64,000 nt of DNA from Ralstonia sp. A12 (GCF_000801955.1 NZ_JSZO01000004.1:124001-188000), one strand, 5' to 3'; shown: positions 45,135 through 56,076, counted from the first letter of the stretch. Program-made: numbers and translations. Notes: generated by a model from the letters alone, not told the origin.

Positions 45135-46340
45135 ATGACAGAATTCCAGGCGGTCCCCGCAGATGCTGCGGCAGTGACCGAGACACCTCCTCCAGCGGCA
45201 CACAAGGGCAAACCAGCCAACGCCATCGGCCTGGTTGTGCCCGAGCGCATGCACTTTGCCGAGCCGCTGCCGCTGCGCAACGGCACGCAACTCGCCGGTT
45301 ACGACCTGATGGTCGAGACCTACGGCACGCTCAACGCCGACCGCTCCAATGCCGTGCTCATCTGCCACGCGCTCAACGCGTCGCACCACGTGGCGGGCGT
45401 GCATGCGGAAGGCGAAGTCGGCTGGTGGGACAACATGGTCGGCCCCGGCAAGCCGGTGGATACCAACCGCTTCTTCGTCATCGGCGTGAACAATCTTGGC
45501 TCGTGCTTTGGCTCGACCGGCCCGATGAGCCCGCACCCGGAGACGGGCGCTCCGTACGGCGCGCGCTTCCCCGTGGTGACGGTGGAAGACTGGGTGAACG
45601 CCCAGGCACGCGTGGCCGATCGCTTCGGCATCCAGCAGTTCGCGGCGGTGATGGGCGGCAGCCTCGGCGGCATGCAGGCGCTGGCGTGGAGCCTGATGTA
45701 TCCGGAGCGCGTGCGGCACTGCGTGGTGGTGGCATCCACCCCCAAGCTGTCGGCGCAGAACATCGCCTTCAATGAGGTGGCGCGCAGCGCGATCCTGTCG
45801 GACCCCGACTTCCACGGCGGCGATTACTACGCACACAACGTCAAGCCCAAGCGCGGCCTGCGCGTGGCACGCATGATCGGCCACATCACGTATCTGTCCG
45901 ACGAGGACATGGCCTCCAAGTTCGGCCGCGAACTCAAGGCGGAAGACATCCGCTTCTCGTTCGACGTCGAGTTTCAGGTGGAGAGCTACCTGCGCTATCA
46001 GGGCGACAAGTTTGCCGAGTACTTTGACGCCAACACGTACCTGCTGATCACGCGCGCGCTCGACTACTTCGACCCCGCGCTGGCCTACGGCGGCAACCTG
46101 ACGAAGGCCGTTGCGCACACGCAGGCCAGCTACCTTGTCGTCAGCTTCACGACCGACTGGCGCTTCGCCCCCGCGCGCAGCCGCGAGCTGGTCAAGGCGC
46201 TGCTCGACAACAAGCACCGCGTCACCTACGGCGAGATCGAGGCCCCGCACGGCCACGACGCCTTCCTCTTGGAAGACGCGCGCTACCACGCCCTGGTGCG
46301 CGCCTACTACGAACGCATCGCCCAGGAGATCGGCGCATGA
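45135..46340 (+). CDS. metX: Homoserine O-acyltransferase (MetX)
   Basis: A 401-residue alpha/beta hydrolase-fold enzyme that activates homoserine with acetyl- or succinyl-CoA in methionine synthesis. Nucleophile elbow [14 protein letters not shown], catalytic Asp in [11 protein letters not shown] and His in [13 protein letters not shown] are present. Some MetX proteins of this clade are succinyltransferases, and the acyl donor cannot be told by eye. It overlaps metW by 4 bp (ATGA) and is controlled by the riboswitch-like leader. Confidence 0.95.
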   Translation: MTEFQAVPADAAAVTETPPPAAHKGKPANAIGLVVPERMHFAEPLPLRNGTQLAGYDLMVETYGTLNADRSNAVLICHALNASHHVAGVHAEGEVGWWDNMVGPGKPVDTNRFFVIGVNNLGSCFGSTGPMSPHPETGAPYGARFPVVTVEDWVNAQARVADRFGIQQFAAVMGGSLGGMQALAWSLMYPERVRHCVVVASTPKLSAQNIAFNEVARSAILSDPDFHGGDYYAHNVKPKRGLRVARMIGHITYLSDEDMASKFGRELKAEDIRFSFDVEFQVESYLRYQGDKFAEYFDANTYLLITRALDYFDPALAYGGNLTKAVAHTQASYLVVSFTTDWRFAPARSRELVKALLDNKHRVTYGEIEAPHGHDAFLLEDARYHALVRAYYERIAQEIGA

Positions 46341-46981
46341 CCACCGAAACGTTGAATGCGCTGAACGCCGTTGCGCCCTCCGCTGTGCCGAACATCCTGG
46401 CTGACCGTGCGGACTTCCGTGCCATCGCCCGCTGGATCGAACCGAACTCCACGGTGCTCGACCTTGGCTGCGCGGACGGCAGCCTGCTGCGCGTGTTACA
46501 GGACGAGCTGGACGTGCAGGCCTACGGCATCGAGATTGACGACGCCGGTGTGCTGGCCACTGCCAAGAAGGGCGTGCAAGTGATTCAGCAGAACCTCGAA
46601 GGTGGCCTGGCACTGTTCGAAGACAAGAGCTTCGACACGGTCATCCTCTCGCAGACGCTGCAGACCATCCACAACACGGCGCAGGTGCTGCGCGAGATGC
46701 TGCGCGTGGGCCGCGAATGCATCGTGTCGTTCCCGAACTTCGGTTACTGGCCGCACCGGCTGTCGATCTTCCGCGGGCGCATGCCGGTGTCGGAATCGCT
46801 GCCGTATGAGTGGTACGACACGCCCAACGTGCGCGTGCTGACCATCCGCGACTTCGAGGCGCTGGCGCCCAAGGTGGGGCTGTTGATTCTCGATCGCGTT
46901 GTGCTGCACGAAGGCAGCGTGGTGCGTTGGGGCGCCAACTGGCGCGGCAGCGTGGCGGTGTACCGGGTGCGTGCAGCCTGA
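46337..46981 (+). CDS. metW: Methionine biosynthesis protein MetW (SAM-dependent methyltransferase fold)
   Basis: A 214-residue MetW protein. SAM motif [16 protein letters not shown], plus the MetW signatures [52 protein letters not shown] and [36 protein letters not shown] are visible. The metX-metW pair is known in many proteobacteria, where MetW supports MetX activity; its exact reaction is unclear. It is coupled to metX by an ATGA overlap. Confidence 0.94.
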   Translation: MTTETLNALNAVAPSAVPNILADRADFRAIARWIEPNSTVLDLGCADGSLLRVLQDELDVQAYGIEIDDAGVLATAKKGVQVIQQNLEGGLALFEDKSFDTVILSQTLQTIHNTAQVLREMLRVGRECIVSFPNFGYWPHRLSIFRGRMPVSESLPYEWYDTPNVRVLTIRDFEALAPKVGLLILDRVVLHEGSVVRWGANWRGSVAVYRVRAA

Positions 46982-47084
46982 TTGCCTTGGCATGCATGTG
47001 GGGTTTGGGTGTGGCGGTTTGAGCGCACCCACGCGCAGCAGGTTGGCGCGCTACACTGGGCCATCTTCCGATGAGGAGCGCGCG

Positions 47085-47831
47085 ATGAGCAGACAGACCC
47101 GGCGCAGAGGTCCGCGCATGCTGCAGGCAGTCTTGGTGTTGGCGATGAGCGCGGCGATGCCGTTTGCGCTTGCCGCGACCTCACCAAAAGATGCGCAGGG
47201 CGACGCCGCTGCCCTCACCCAGATCGCCATCGCGCATTACGAGCAGAACGACTTCGGCCACGCCTTTGACGAATTTGCCGAGGCAGCGCAACGCGGCAAC
47301 CGCCTCGCGCAATTCAACTACGCGATGATGCTGATGCGCGGCGAAGGCACCGTTGCCCGCCCCGAAGAAGCCGTCAAGTGGCTGCGCCGCGCTGCCGACA
47401 ACCAGATGACCCACGCGCAGTTTGCCTACGGCGAGCTGTACGAGCGCGGCGAGCTGGTACCGCGCTCCCTGGAGGAGGCCAACAAGTGGTATGAGCGTGC
47501 CGCCACCGGCGGGCACGTCGAGGCGCAGCGTGCGCTGGCCACCAACTACTTCACTGGCCGTGGCGTGCCGCGCGATTACGGGCGTGCCTTCACCTGGTAC
47601 AAGAAGGCCGCGGAGGGTGGCGATGCGCCGTCGCAATACATCGTGGGCAGCTACTACGAGCGCGGCGAGCCCGGTGTGGTGACGCAGGATATCGAGCGGG
47701 CCAAGAACTGGTACGGCAGGGCTGCTGCACAGGGCGACGTTGGTGCGTTGGCCAAGTTGCGCGAGCTGGTGGAGAAGACCTATCGGGCCAAGCACGGCGA
47801 TCCGCCCACGGTGGCGCGTCCGTCCATGTAA
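47085..47831 (+). CDS. Secreted Sel1-like repeat (TPR) protein
   Basis: A 248-residue protein with a signal peptide (MLQAVLVLAMSAAMPFALAA) and five or so Sel1 repeats of about 36 residues, for example ARPEEAVKWLRRAADNQMTHAQFAYGELYERG and SLEEANKWYERAATGGHVEAQRALATNYFTGRG. Such proteins bind partners in the periplasm; the function here is unknown. The ATG is preceded by GAGGAG. It ends at a strong terminator. Confidence 0.88.
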   Translation: MSRQTRRRGPRMLQAVLVLAMSAAMPFALAATSPKDAQGDAAALTQIAIAHYEQNDFGHAFDEFAEAAQRGNRLAQFNYAMMLMRGEGTVARPEEAVKWLRRAADNQMTHAQFAYGELYERGELVPRSLEEANKWYERAATGGHVEAQRALATNYFTGRGVPRDYGRAFTWYKKAAEGGDAPSQYIVGSYYERGEPGVVTQDIERAKNWYGRAAAQGDVGALAKLRELVEKTYRAKHGDPPTVARPSM

Positions 47832-47845
47832 CGCAGACATGAAAA

Positions 47846-47886
47846 AAACCGCCGGGCATGGCTTCATGCACCGGCGGTTTGTTTTG
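47846..47886. terminator. Bidirectional terminator, Sel1 gene / ybdD
   Basis: AAACCGCCGG (47846-47855) pairs with CCGGCGGTTT (47871-47880), extended by GCATG/CATGC inside, and followed by GTTTTG. It lies between the convergent Sel1 and cstA-ybdD genes. Confidence 0.88.
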
Positions 47887-47906
47887 CAGCGTTCGACTTG
47901 CCGTGG

Positions 47907-48101
47907 TCAACAGCAGCGGCCCACACGGCCCTTGTAGCGTGCGTCCTGGCGTTCGCGAAAGAATTCCTCGTACGTCATGGCGGGCTGGCCCGGATGGGTC
48001 TCCTGCATGTGACGCACGTAGGTGTCGTAGTCCGGCACGCCCACCATCAGGCGCATCGCCTGGCCGAGGTAGCGGCCGAGGGTTTCGATTTCTTCGCGCA
48101 T
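47907..48101 (-). CDS. ybdD: YbdD/YjiX-family small protein
   Basis: Sixty-four residues: [49 protein letters not shown], matching the YbdD/YjiX family found next to CstA/BtsT transporters in enterics and Burkholderiales. Its role is probably to modulate the transporter. It lies 29 bp downstream of cstA on the same strand. Confidence 0.9.
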   Translation of the reverse strand: MREEIETLGRYLGQAMRLMVGVPDYDTYVRHMQETHPGQPAMTYEEFFRERQDARYKGRVGRCC

Positions 48102-48130
48102 GCAGGTTCTCCTTGGCCGGCCGCGGGTTC

Positions 48131-50185
48131 TCAGGCGCCCAGCGCTTCGTACGGTGTTTCGTTGACGGTCGGACGCGATTGCGTGCGCGCCTTGAACACC
48201 GTACGTACGCCGTACCAGGCAATGCTCACCACCACCAGCACGAACAGGCCGCACAGGAAGGCGTCGATGCGGTCGTTCAGCACGATCTGCTGCATCTGCG
48301 CCATCGACTTGGCCGGGGCCAGCAGCTTGCCCTCGGCAATCGCGCCAGCGTACTTGTTGGCGTGCGCCAGGAAGCCGATCTTCGGGTCCGGATCGAACAG
48401 CTTCTGCCAGCCGGCCGTGAGCGTGCAGATCAGCAGCCACGCGGTCGGCAGCAGCGTGACCCACACGTAACGATCACGCTTCATCTTGACCAGCACACAG
48501 GTGCCGAGCGTGAGCGCAATCGCGGCCAACATCTGGTTGGAGATGCCGAACAGCGGCCACAGCGTGTTGATGCCGCCCAGCGGATCGACCACGCCCTGAT
48601 ACAAGAAGTAGCCCCAGAGTGCGACGGTCGCGGCCGTGGCGATCAGGTTGGCAACGAGCGAGTCCGTGCGCTTGAGCGCCGGCACGAAGGTGCCCAGCAA
48701 GTCTTGCAGCATGAAGCGGCCGGCACGCGTGCCCGCATCCACGGCGGTGAGGATGAACAGCGCCTCGAACAGAATCGCAAAGTGGTACCAGAACGCCATC
48801 ATGGTCTGGCCACCCACCACCTGGTGCAGGATGTGCGCCATGCCGACAGCCAGCGTCGGTGCGCCACCTGCACGGGCGAGGATGGTGTTCTCACCGACGT
48901 CCTTGGCGGTCTGGATCAGCACGTCCGGCGTGATGACGAAGCCCCAGGTGGACAGCGTCTGCGCCACCGCATCGGGCGTGGCACCCACGAGGGCCGCCGG
49001 GCTGTTCATCGCAAAGTACACGCCCGGGTTGATGACCGACGCGGCCACCAGCGCCATGATGGCGACGAACGATTCCATCAGCATCGCGCCGTAGCCGATG
49101 AAACGGGCCTGCGTTTCGTTCTCCAGCAGCTTGGGCGTGGTGCCCGACGAGATGAGCGAGTGGAAGCCCGACACCGCGCCGCACGCAATCGTGATGAACA
49201 GGAACGGGAACAGGTTGCCCGACCACACCGGGCCGCCGCCTGCCGCAAACTGCGTGAGCTGCGGCATCTGCATCTTCGGCGCGACGATCAGGATGCCGAT
49301 GGCCAGCGCGATGATCGTGCCGATCTTCAGGAACGTCGACAGGTAGTCGCGCGGCGCCAGCAGTAGCCACACCGGCAGCACCGAGGCGACGAAGCCGTAG
49401 CCGATCAGCATCCATGTCAGCGCCTTGCCGTCGAACGTGAACAGCGGTGCGAGCGCGGCGTTCTCATGCACCGCCTGGCCGCCGATGATGGCGAGCATCA
49501 GCAGCACGAAGCCGATGATCGACACTTCGCCGATGCGGCCCGGGCGGATGTAGCGCACGTACACGCCCATGAACAGCGCGATGGGAATCGTCGCGGCTAC
49601 CGTGAAGGTGCCCCACGGCGAGCCGACCAGCGCCTTGACCACGATCAGCGCCAGCACGGCCAGGATGATGATCATGATGAGGAAGGCGCCAAACAGCGCG
49701 ATCACGCCGGGCACCGTGCCCATCTCGCTCTTCACCAGGTCACCCAGCGAGCGGCCGTCGCGGCGGCTGGAGATGAACAGCACGATGAAGTCCTGCACCG
49801 CGCCGGCAAACACCACGCCGGCCAGGATCCACAGCATGCCCGGCAGATAGCCCATCTGCGCGGCCAGCACGGGGCCCACCAGCGGGCCGGCACCGGCAAT
49901 GGCCGCAAAGTGGTGGCCGAACAGCACGTACTTGTTGGTGGGGACGTAGTCGAGCCCGTCGTTATGACGCCAGGCGGGCGTCTTGCGGGTGCCGTCCAGG
50001 CCGAGCACCTTGTCGGCAATGAAGCGGCTGTAGTAGCGATACGCGATCAGGTAGATACACACGGCGGCCACCACCACCCAGAGCGCGCTGACTGCCTCGC
50101 CGCGCGCAAGCGCAACGGTGGCAAAAGCAGACGCGCCAAGAATGGCGACGACCAGCCAGATCAGGTGTTGCCTGATGAAGGGCAT
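48131..50185 (-). CDS. cstA: Carbon starvation protein CstA / pyruvate-peptide transporter
   Basis: A 684-residue polytopic membrane protein of the CstA family, with about 16 hydrophobic segments. Family motifs include [49 protein letters not shown] and [14 protein letters not shown]. Enteric relatives (CstA, BtsT) import peptides or pyruvate. The gene is divergent from a Cache-domain sensor kinase with a LuxR-type regulator, probably its control system. Confidence 0.93.
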   Translation of the reverse strand: MPFIRQHLIWLVVAILGASAFATVALARGEAVSALWVVVAAVCIYLIAYRYYSRFIADKVLGLDGTRKTPAWRHNDGLDYVPTNKYVLFGHHFAAIAGAGPLVGPVLAAQMGYLPGMLWILAGVVFAGAVQDFIVLFISSRRDGRSLGDLVKSEMGTVPGVIALFGAFLIMIIILAVLALIVVKALVGSPWGTFTVAATIPIALFMGVYVRYIRPGRIGEVSIIGFVLLMLAIIGGQAVHENAALAPLFTFDGKALTWMLIGYGFVASVLPVWLLLAPRDYLSTFLKIGTIIALAIGILIVAPKMQMPQLTQFAAGGGPVWSGNLFPFLFITIACGAVSGFHSLISSGTTPKLLENETQARFIGYGAMLMESFVAIMALVAASVINPGVYFAMNSPAALVGATPDAVAQTLSTWGFVITPDVLIQTAKDVGENTILARAGGAPTLAVGMAHILHQVVGGQTMMAFWYHFAILFEALFILTAVDAGTRAGRFMLQDLLGTFVPALKRTDSLVANLIATAATVALWGYFLYQGVVDPLGGINTLWPLFGISNQMLAAIALTLGTCVLVKMKRDRYVWVTLLPTAWLLICTLTAGWQKLFDPDPKIGFLAHANKYAGAIAEGKLLAPAKSMAQMQQIVLNDRIDAFLCGLFVLVVVSIAWYGVRTVFKARTQSRPTVNETPYEALGA

Positions 50186-50469
50186 GTCGGTCTCCTCGAA
50201 CTTGGTCGAAGTTATGAAGTGCGGGATGTGGGCTCATCCCTGCGGGTTGATCCTGCCGATCGAGTCATCGTCGGCAAGGTTTGCACGCAGTCCGTTGGCC
50301 GGATTGCAAGGCCGTGTAGTATTTGCCAGCCTCGGTGCCCGCCACAAGCGGAGGACTACGCAGCACCTGTCCGTAGTACTACGCAGGCGACGTGATTCCC
50401 AATCCCGGCTTATTCGATATCCAGCGCCCGAACCTTACGATGTTGCAATGCAAGGTGCCGCGCCCCGCC
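50186..50469. other. Divergent promoter region cstA / sensor kinase
   Basis: About 280 bp without a gene. It contains ACTACGCAG as a direct repeat (50355-50363 and 50378-50386), and the second copy overlaps a perfect 12-bp palindrome. Confidence 0.6.
50372..50383. promoter_or_regulatory. Palindrome CGTAGTACTACG, candidate NarL-type regulator site
   Basis: A perfect 12-bp palindrome whose right half belongs to a second ACTACGCAG unit. Together with the direct repeat it offers paired sites for the adjacent NarL/LuxR response regulator. Binding is inferred from context. Confidence 0.5.
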
Positions 50470-51912
50470 ATGAAGCTCCGTCAGAAGATCCTGTTGCTCG
50501 CCGTTGCGCCGCTGACCATCGCCATGCTGGCGATCATGCTGACCGTGCGGCACCAGTCGATCGCGCTGGCGCAGCACGAGCGGCAACTGGTGGAATCCGC
50601 CTACCTGCAGGCCAAGGAGACCGAGCTGCGCGCCTACGTGAAGCTCGCGCAGAGCGCCATCGCACCGCTCGTCGCGTCTGGCCGCAATGACGAGGCCACG
50701 CGTGACGAAGCCATGCGCACCCTCGCCCGCCTCGACTTCGGAACCGACGGCTATTTCTTCCTCTACGACATGCGCGGGCGCAACCTTATGCATCCACGTC
50801 AGCCCGAGCTGGTCGGCCGTGACCTGTGGGACCTGACCGACGCCGGTGGCCAGCCCACCATCCAGAAACTGGTCGCCGCCGCGCAGAACGGCGGCGGCTT
50901 CGTGCGCTACATGTGGGACAAGCCTTCCACGCACCAGAGCGTGCCCAAGCTTGGTTATGTCGAGCCGATTCCGCAGTGGGGCTGGATGGTCGGCACCGGC
51001 CTGTACCTGGATGACATCGAACAGACCCTGCGCCAGATCGATCAGCGTGCGCAGACCAATATCGATCAGACGCTCGCGTGGGTGGTGGCCATCGCGGCGA
51101 TCAGCATCCTGCTGGTGGCCGGCAGTGGCCTCGCGCTCAACGTGAGCGACCACCGCGAGGCGGACGCCAAGCTGCGCCAGCTCGCACAGCAGGTGGTGCG
51201 CTCGCAGGAAGATGAGCGGGCGCGTGTCTCGCGTGAGCTGCACGACGGCATCAGCCAGGTGCTGGTGTCGACCAAGCTGTTGCTGGAGACGGCGCACGGC
51301 CACCTGGAAGCGCAGCCTGCGAAAGCGGTTGCCACCGATAAGGCCGCCGGCATGTTGCGCCGCGCGCTCGATCGTCTGAATGGCGCATTGCGCGAGGTGC
51401 GGCGCGTGTCGCACAACCTGCGCCCTGCACTGCTCGATGACCTAGGTTTGGCCGCCGCGCTGGAGTTGCTCGTGCGCGAAACCCGCGAGGCGCATGAAGA
51501 CCGCCAGCCGGGCTTTGCCATCGCGCTCGAACGCGTCGGGCCGGCCGTGCAGTTGCCGGATGCCTGCAACACGGCGCTGTTCCGCATTGCGCAGGAGGCC
51601 ATCGCCAACGTCGAGCGCCACGCCACGCATGCCACGCGCATCGGCGTGCTGCTGGAGAACGACATCGATGCCGTGCGTCTGTCCATCCGCAACAACGGCC
51701 CGGGCTTCGACGTCGAGTCCGTACAGGTGGACCCGGACCACGGCATCGGCCTGCGCAACATGCGCGAGCGAATGGCCGCGCTGGGGGGCACCTGTACCAT
51801 TGTTTCCGACGTCCACGGCACGGAAGTCTGCGCTGTGTTGCCGCACATCGTCATCGCTCAACTGGCCTCTGCGACTTCGGCCGCTTCCACCGCATCACCC
51901 ACATCCGCATGA
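50470..51912 (+). CDS. Cache-domain sensor histidine kinase (NarX-like)
   Basis: A 480-residue membrane kinase. One transmembrane helix (ILLLAVAPLTIAMLAIML), a periplasmic single-Cache domain with GYFFLYDMRGRNLMHPRQPELVGRDLWDLTD and GYVEPIPQWGWMVGTGLYLDDIE, a second helix (VAIAAISILLVAGSGLAL), then HisKA_3 with phospho-His258 in ARVSRELHDGISQVLVSTKLLL and a HATPase domain with NVERHATHATRIGVLL and DHGIGLRNMRERMAALGG. Such sCache kinases often sense carboxylates. The start at MKLRQKI is preferred over an upstream GTG because it places the helix at the N-terminus. It is coupled to the next gene by a 4-bp overlap. Confidence 0.9.
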   Translation: MKLRQKILLLAVAPLTIAMLAIMLTVRHQSIALAQHERQLVESAYLQAKETELRAYVKLAQSAIAPLVASGRNDEATRDEAMRTLARLDFGTDGYFFLYDMRGRNLMHPRQPELVGRDLWDLTDAGGQPTIQKLVAAAQNGGGFVRYMWDKPSTHQSVPKLGYVEPIPQWGWMVGTGLYLDDIEQTLRQIDQRAQTNIDQTLAWVVAIAAISILLVAGSGLALNVSDHREADAKLRQLAQQVVRSQEDERARVSRELHDGISQVLVSTKLLLETAHGHLEAQPAKAVATDKAAGMLRRALDRLNGALREVRRVSHNLRPALLDDLGLAAALELLVRETREAHEDRQPGFAIALERVGPAVQLPDACNTALFRIAQEAIANVERHATHATRIGVLLENDIDAVRLSIRNNGPGFDVESVQVDPDHGIGLRNMRERMAALGGTCTIVSDVHGTEVCAVLPHIVIAQLASATSAASTASPTSA

Positions 51913-52541
51913 ACACGCCCGTCAAATTGCTCCTCGTCGACGATCACCCGCTGGTGCGCGATGGTGTGCGCGTGCGGCTGGAGGCCGTGCCGCATTTCGA
52001 AGTGGTGGGCGAAGCCGGCGACGCCGCCGCCGCGCTTGAAGCTGCGCGCACGCTGTCGCCGGACCTGGCGTTGATGGACATCGGCATGCGTGGCATGAAC
52101 GGCATTGCGCTCACCGAAAAGTTTGCCGAGCAGTTTCCGGAGATTGCCGTGCTGGTGCTGTCGATGCACGACAACCTGGAGTACGTGCGCCAGGTGATCC
52201 GCGCCGGTGCGCGTGGCTACGTGCTCAAAGATGCGCCCGCGAGTGAGTTGGTGGAGGCCATCGACGCGGTGCTCGCTGGCCGCGCTTTCTACAGCGCACA
52301 ACTGGCGATGCGCATGGCCGAGCAGGCCATCATGCCCACGCCCGTGGAGGTGCTCACACCGCGCGAGCGCGACATCCTCGACGGCATTGCCAAGGGTTAT
52401 GCCAACAAGCGCATCGCTGATGAACTGGGGCTCTCGGTGCGCACGGTGGAGTCGCATCGCCTGAACCTCAAGCGCAAGCTCGGCATCGAGGGCCAGGCGG
52501 AGTTGGTGAAATTTGCTGTGGAGCTGGGTAAGGGGCGCTAA
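51909..52541 (+). CDS. NarL/LuxR-family response regulator
   Basis: A 210-residue response regulator. The receiver shows [16 protein letters not shown] and phospho-acceptor Asp57 in [18 protein letters not shown], with Lys in [16 protein letters not shown]. The LuxR-type HTH is [44 protein letters not shown]. It follows the Cache kinase with an ATGA overlap and likely controls cstA and itself. Confidence 0.93.
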   Translation: MNTPVKLLLVDDHPLVRDGVRVRLEAVPHFEVVGEAGDAAAALEAARTLSPDLALMDIGMRGMNGIALTEKFAEQFPEIAVLVLSMHDNLEYVRQVIRAGARGYVLKDAPASELVEAIDAVLAGRAFYSAQLAMRMAEQAIMPTPVEVLTPRERDILDGIAKGYANKRIADELGLSVRTVESHRLNLKRKLGIEGQAELVKFAVELGKGR

Positions 52542-52609
52542 AGCGCCGAAAGGCGCTGTCGCAATCCGCCCAACCCTCCGCCATCGTCGATCGTCTTTCG
52601 AGATTTGCC

Positions 52610-53413
52610 ATGCCACGCTTTGCTGCCAATCTGTCCATGATGTATCAGGAACACGCGTTCCTTGACCGCTTTGCCGCTGCGGCAAAGGACGGCTTTGAGG
52701 GCGTGGAGTTTCTCTTTCCCTATGACTTTGACAAGGCGGACATCCGTGCCCGCCTGGACGAAGCGGGCCTCACGCAAGCCCTGTTCAACGCACCGCCCGG
52801 CGACTGGGCCGGCGGCGAGCGCGGCACGGCTTCATTGCCCGGGCGCGAAGACGAGTTCAAGCGCGGCATTGCGGCGGCGCTGGAGTATGCGCAGGTGCTG
52901 GGCAACACGCGCCTGCACGTGATGGCAGGTTTGTTGCCCGCTGGTGCCGACCGCGCACGCCATCACGCCACCTACGTGAGCAACGTCGCCTACGCTGCGC
53001 GCGAGGCTACCGGCGCGGGCATCACCATCGTGCTTGAGCCGATCAACACGCGCGACATGCCGGGTTTCTTCCTCACGCATCAGGCGCAGGCGCATGCGGT
53101 GTGCAAGGAGGTTGGCGCCCCCAACCTGAAGGTGCAGTTCGACCTGTACCACGCGCAGATCATGGAGGGTGACCTGTCGGTCAAGCTCAAGCAGTACGTG
53201 GCTGATGTCGGCCACGTGCAGATTGCCGGCGTGCCCGATCGCCATGAGCCCGATGAAGGCGAGCTGAACTACCCGCACCTCTTCGCGTTGCTGGATGCAC
53301 TTGGTTACGACGGCTGGGTCGGCTGCGAGTACCGGCCGCGCGCCGGCACCAGCGAAGGGCTGGGCTGGCTCAGGCGTTGGCGCGAGAGCCAGCGCGCAGC
53401 ATCAGGCAACTAA
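52610..53413 (+). CDS. hyi: Hydroxypyruvate isomerase
   Basis: A 267-residue TIM-barrel enzyme that interconverts hydroxypyruvate and tartronate semialdehyde in glyoxylate/C2 metabolism. [60 protein letters not shown] and [18 protein letters not shown] match the Hyi family. No glyoxylate carboligase gene is adjacent, so the pathway partner is elsewhere. It ends at a strong terminator. Confidence 0.93.
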   Translation: MPRFAANLSMMYQEHAFLDRFAAAAKDGFEGVEFLFPYDFDKADIRARLDEAGLTQALFNAPPGDWAGGERGTASLPGREDEFKRGIAAALEYAQVLGNTRLHVMAGLLPAGADRARHHATYVSNVAYAAREATGAGITIVLEPINTRDMPGFFLTHQAQAHAVCKEVGAPNLKVQFDLYHAQIMEGDLSVKLKQYVADVGHVQIAGVPDRHEPDEGELNYPHLFALLDALGYDGWVGCEYRPRAGTSEGLGWLRRWRESQRAASGN

Positions 53414-53434
53414 CCGGTGCAACAACGACAAGGA

Positions 53435-53467
53435 CAAGGCCCACGCAAACGCGTGGGCCTTGTTGTT
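53435..53467. terminator. Terminator between hyi and the lipoprotein gene
   Basis: CAAGGCCCACGC (53435-53446) pairs with GCGTGGGCCTTG (53451-53462) across AAAC and is followed by TTGTT. It probably serves hyi and the convergent lipoprotein gene. Confidence 0.85.
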
Positions 53468-55211
53468 CACGACGCGCTCGGCACCAGTGCGACGCCACGC
53501 AGAACCTGCCCATACGGCGCAGTCTGCGTCACGCTGAAGCCGCTGCCGGCCGCCTGCACGGTTGAGCCGCTCACCGTCACCGTGATCTTGACGAGCTGGT
53601 TCGAGTCGGCCCCCGCATCGAAGCTTGCGCCCAGGCTGTTGCCGATCGTCGAGGTGGTGGCGTACAGCGTGAACGAGCCGTCTGCGTTGACCTGGCCGGC
53701 GATGTTGCGCAGCCCATCGGGCATGGTGGTGTAGGCGGCGCCCGCGGTGCCATACACGCCCGTGGTATCGGTGACCGTGTACGCGGTGCCGAGGTTCAAG
53801 CCGGCCGTCAGGTGTGCGATCGGATTCCACGTGCCGGCCTGGTTCTGGTAGACCCAGAGGCCGCCGCTGCCGATCTTCGCGTCGGCCGTGACGGCATCGC
53901 CTTCATCGGCCACGAACATGATGGACGGATTGGATGCCGGGATCCACATGCCGAACGGATACATCGTGCCGGTCACCTGGCTGGCCGACGTGAGGGTGGT
54001 CGGCAGGTTGGCCGCCAGCGTGGTGGGGAACCCCGGCACGATCTTGATCGCAGCGTTCTGCGGGAGTGTGCCGTTGTTGGCCAGTGCACCCGTCGCACCC
54101 ACCTGGTAGACCGTGTTCACGCCGTTGCCGCCGCTGCCCTTGGACACGTACATCGTGCCGTCGGGGCCGACGTACAGGCCACGCAGGTTGACGTCCTTGC
54201 CGGTCTTGTCCGCGGCCGTTGCCGGAGTCGTCTGCAGGTTGGCGATGGAGAAGCCGAACTGGTCGCCCGTTGCGCTGCCACCGGAAATCGTGCCCATGCT
54301 TGCCAGCGAGCAGGCGGTGCCCGCCGGGGCCGGGGTGTAGGTGCCCGTGCCCGAGCCCGATTGGAAGGCGCCAATGACCTGCGTGAAGGCGCAGCTGCTG
54401 CCCGGCGCGATGCTTTGCACGCCGGTGGCGGTGGTCAGCATGTCCAGTTGCGCGGTCGTCGGCTTGGGGTTTTGCCCGAGTTGCCGGCGTTTCCAACCAT
54501 GTAGTACAAGCCGCCCGCGAGAATGGCAGCGCGGCCGTTGTTGCCCGGGTAGGCATTCGTGTGGGTGAACGAGAGCTTGCCGGTCGCAAAGTCGAGCTGC
54601 GCGACGGAGCGATAGGTCGGTGTTGCGATATCCGTGTTGGTGGTGTCCACCACACCCGGCGTATTGGAGTTCGATATGTCGATCTGGTTGGGCGTCGTGT
54701 TGTAGCCCATGAAGGTCACCGACTGCTTGTTGAGCGAGACATTCATGCCCAGCTCAGACTTGGAGGCGAAGCTGGTCGCAAAGGCTTCCGGCGTTGCCAG
54801 CGCCGCAGCAGCGGCAGTGATATTCACCGTCTGGGATGCGCTGGTTGCCGCCGGCGACCACTGGTCCAGATAGACCTTGGAGGTGACGCCGAAATTGCCG
54901 TCGTTGGCGTCGTTGGTGAAGACGTTAGGGAACGTGCCCGGCGCCACCGCAGTCACCGGCGCCGCGTTGGTGGTGGTCGGGGTGGCGTTGTAGGGGAGCT
55001 GGCCACTGACGGTGAACGACGCGTCGTAGGCCGAGCGCGAAACCAACAGCGTGCCCGCCGTGTAGGCACTGCTGGTGGGGGCTGGCGAACCGCTCGTCGT
55101 GCTGCTCGAGGTCGAGCTGGATGAATCGCTGCCACCGCACGCGGCGAGCAGGCTTGCTGCAGCAACCGCGGTCAGGCCGAGCCGAACGCGGTGAGTCGGA
55201 TAAGAGGACAT
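53467..55211 (-). pseudogene. Frameshifted secreted lipoprotein, propeller-like, unknown function
   Basis: The N-terminal frame (55211 down to 54435, 258 residues) has a signal peptide LGLTAVAAASLLAAC with lipobox and a Ser-rich linker; it runs out at GKTPSRRPRNWTC. The C-terminal frame (54441 to 53467) continues the same protein style. In the minus-strand sequence at about 54471, GGC AAAA CCCC needs one more base to read GKNPKPTTAQLDMLTT and join the frames, so a 1-bp deletion in a homopolymer run is the simplest explanation. The joined product would be about 581 residues, with Gly/Thr-rich repeats suggesting a beta-propeller. It could be a real pseudogene, a phase-variable gene, or a sequencing error. 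Confidence 0.8.
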
Positions 55212-55539
55212 ATCGTTTTTGGTTGATTGGGTCGATCTTGACTTCGCTTCACTACGTGCTGCGTGCGCAAGCTGATCCGCTGCGCCGCCCGCTGGTGGGG
55301 CGGGGGAATCTTGATTTTGCTTTTTGACGAATGCGTTAAATGGAAAGCTGGAAAATTACAGATTATTTCGCTGCGTCCAGCTCCCATCAGGCTTTGCGGG
55401 CGATTCAACGAGAGGACTAATCCGCATGACCTAGCGCGCCGGCGGCCGTGAGGCGTTGGCGCAGGTCGCGAGCGGTACAAAGAAGAACGGCCGGAACTGC
55501 GTGCGCAGTCCGGCCGTTTTGTCTGGTGGGGGTGTCAGC
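55212..55539. other. Intergenic region upstream of the lipoprotein gene
   Basis: About 330 bp. It contains an AT-rich stretch around 55305-55370 and the terminator of the DUF3617 gene. No gene or strong promoter was recognised. Confidence 0.5.
55484..55521 (-). terminator. Terminator downstream of the DUF3617 gene
   Basis: CGGCCGGAACTGC (55488-55500) pairs with GCAGTCCGGCCG (55505-55516) with one bulged A. A short T-rich run follows on the minus strand and TTTT on the plus strand. Confidence 0.75.
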
Positions 55540-56004
55540 CTATGACTTGCACGCACCCATGTAGCGCCCCTGGTAACGGAAGCCGATGTTCATCGGTCCG
55601 AGCTGCGGATGCTGTGAGCGCCCCGTGCCGGAGATGTCGTAGCGGTCGGCGCTGAGCGGACCACTGCCTTCCAGCGTACCTGCGCCGCCGCGTGCGCTGT
55701 CACTGCATGACACCGTGACCTTGAGCGTGCCGCCTGCGTAGTCCCAGCGGCTCAGCTTGCAGCCGGGCATGTCCTTGAGCATGTTGCGCTCCATCAAAGT
55801 GCGAACGTCGCCGGCGTCTTTGCTTGCCAGGCATCCCTTGCTGACGATGGTGGAGATCTGGCGGCCACGCTCATCCGGCAGCACAAGCGGCTTACCGTTG
55901 ACGGTGTAGCTGGTCTTGTCTTCCCACAGCCCCGGCTTTACTTCTTGTGCATGGGCGCCGATGGCCAGGCCGGCCAGCAATGCTCCACTCAACCACGATT
56001 TCAT
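55540..56004 (-). CDS. DUF3617 domain protein, exported
   Basis: A 154-residue protein with signal peptide MKSWLSGALLAGLAIGAHAQ. The DUF3617 features are KPGLWEDKTSYTVNGKP, an internal CKLSRWDYAGGTLKVTVSC segment and GRYMGACKS at the end, with several cysteines. The family is widespread in proteobacteria and of unknown function. It is convergent with nothing on its 3' side except a terminator and lies 72 bp downstream of the orphan OmpR-type regulator gene. Confidence 0.85.
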   Translation of the reverse strand: MKSWLSGALLAGLAIGAHAQEVKPGLWEDKTSYTVNGKPLVLPDERGRQISTIVSKGCLASKDAGDVRTLMERNMLKDMPGCKLSRWDYAGGTLKVTVSCSDSARGGAGTLEGSGPLSADRYDISGTGRSQHPQLGPMNIGFRYQGRYMGACKS

Positions 56005-56029
56005 GCGTGCTCTCCCCGCGTTGATATGA

Positions 56030-56053
56030 AAACGGCGCTCTTGGGCGCCGTTT
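56030..56053 (-). terminator. Terminator of the orphan OmpR-type regulator gene
   Basis: AAACGGCGC (56030-56038) pairs with GCGCCGTTT (56045-56053), loop TCTTGG. On the minus strand it is followed by TTCATATC. Confidence 0.75.
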
Positions 56054-56076
56054 CGTTTGATGCGTTTGGGTCTTCG

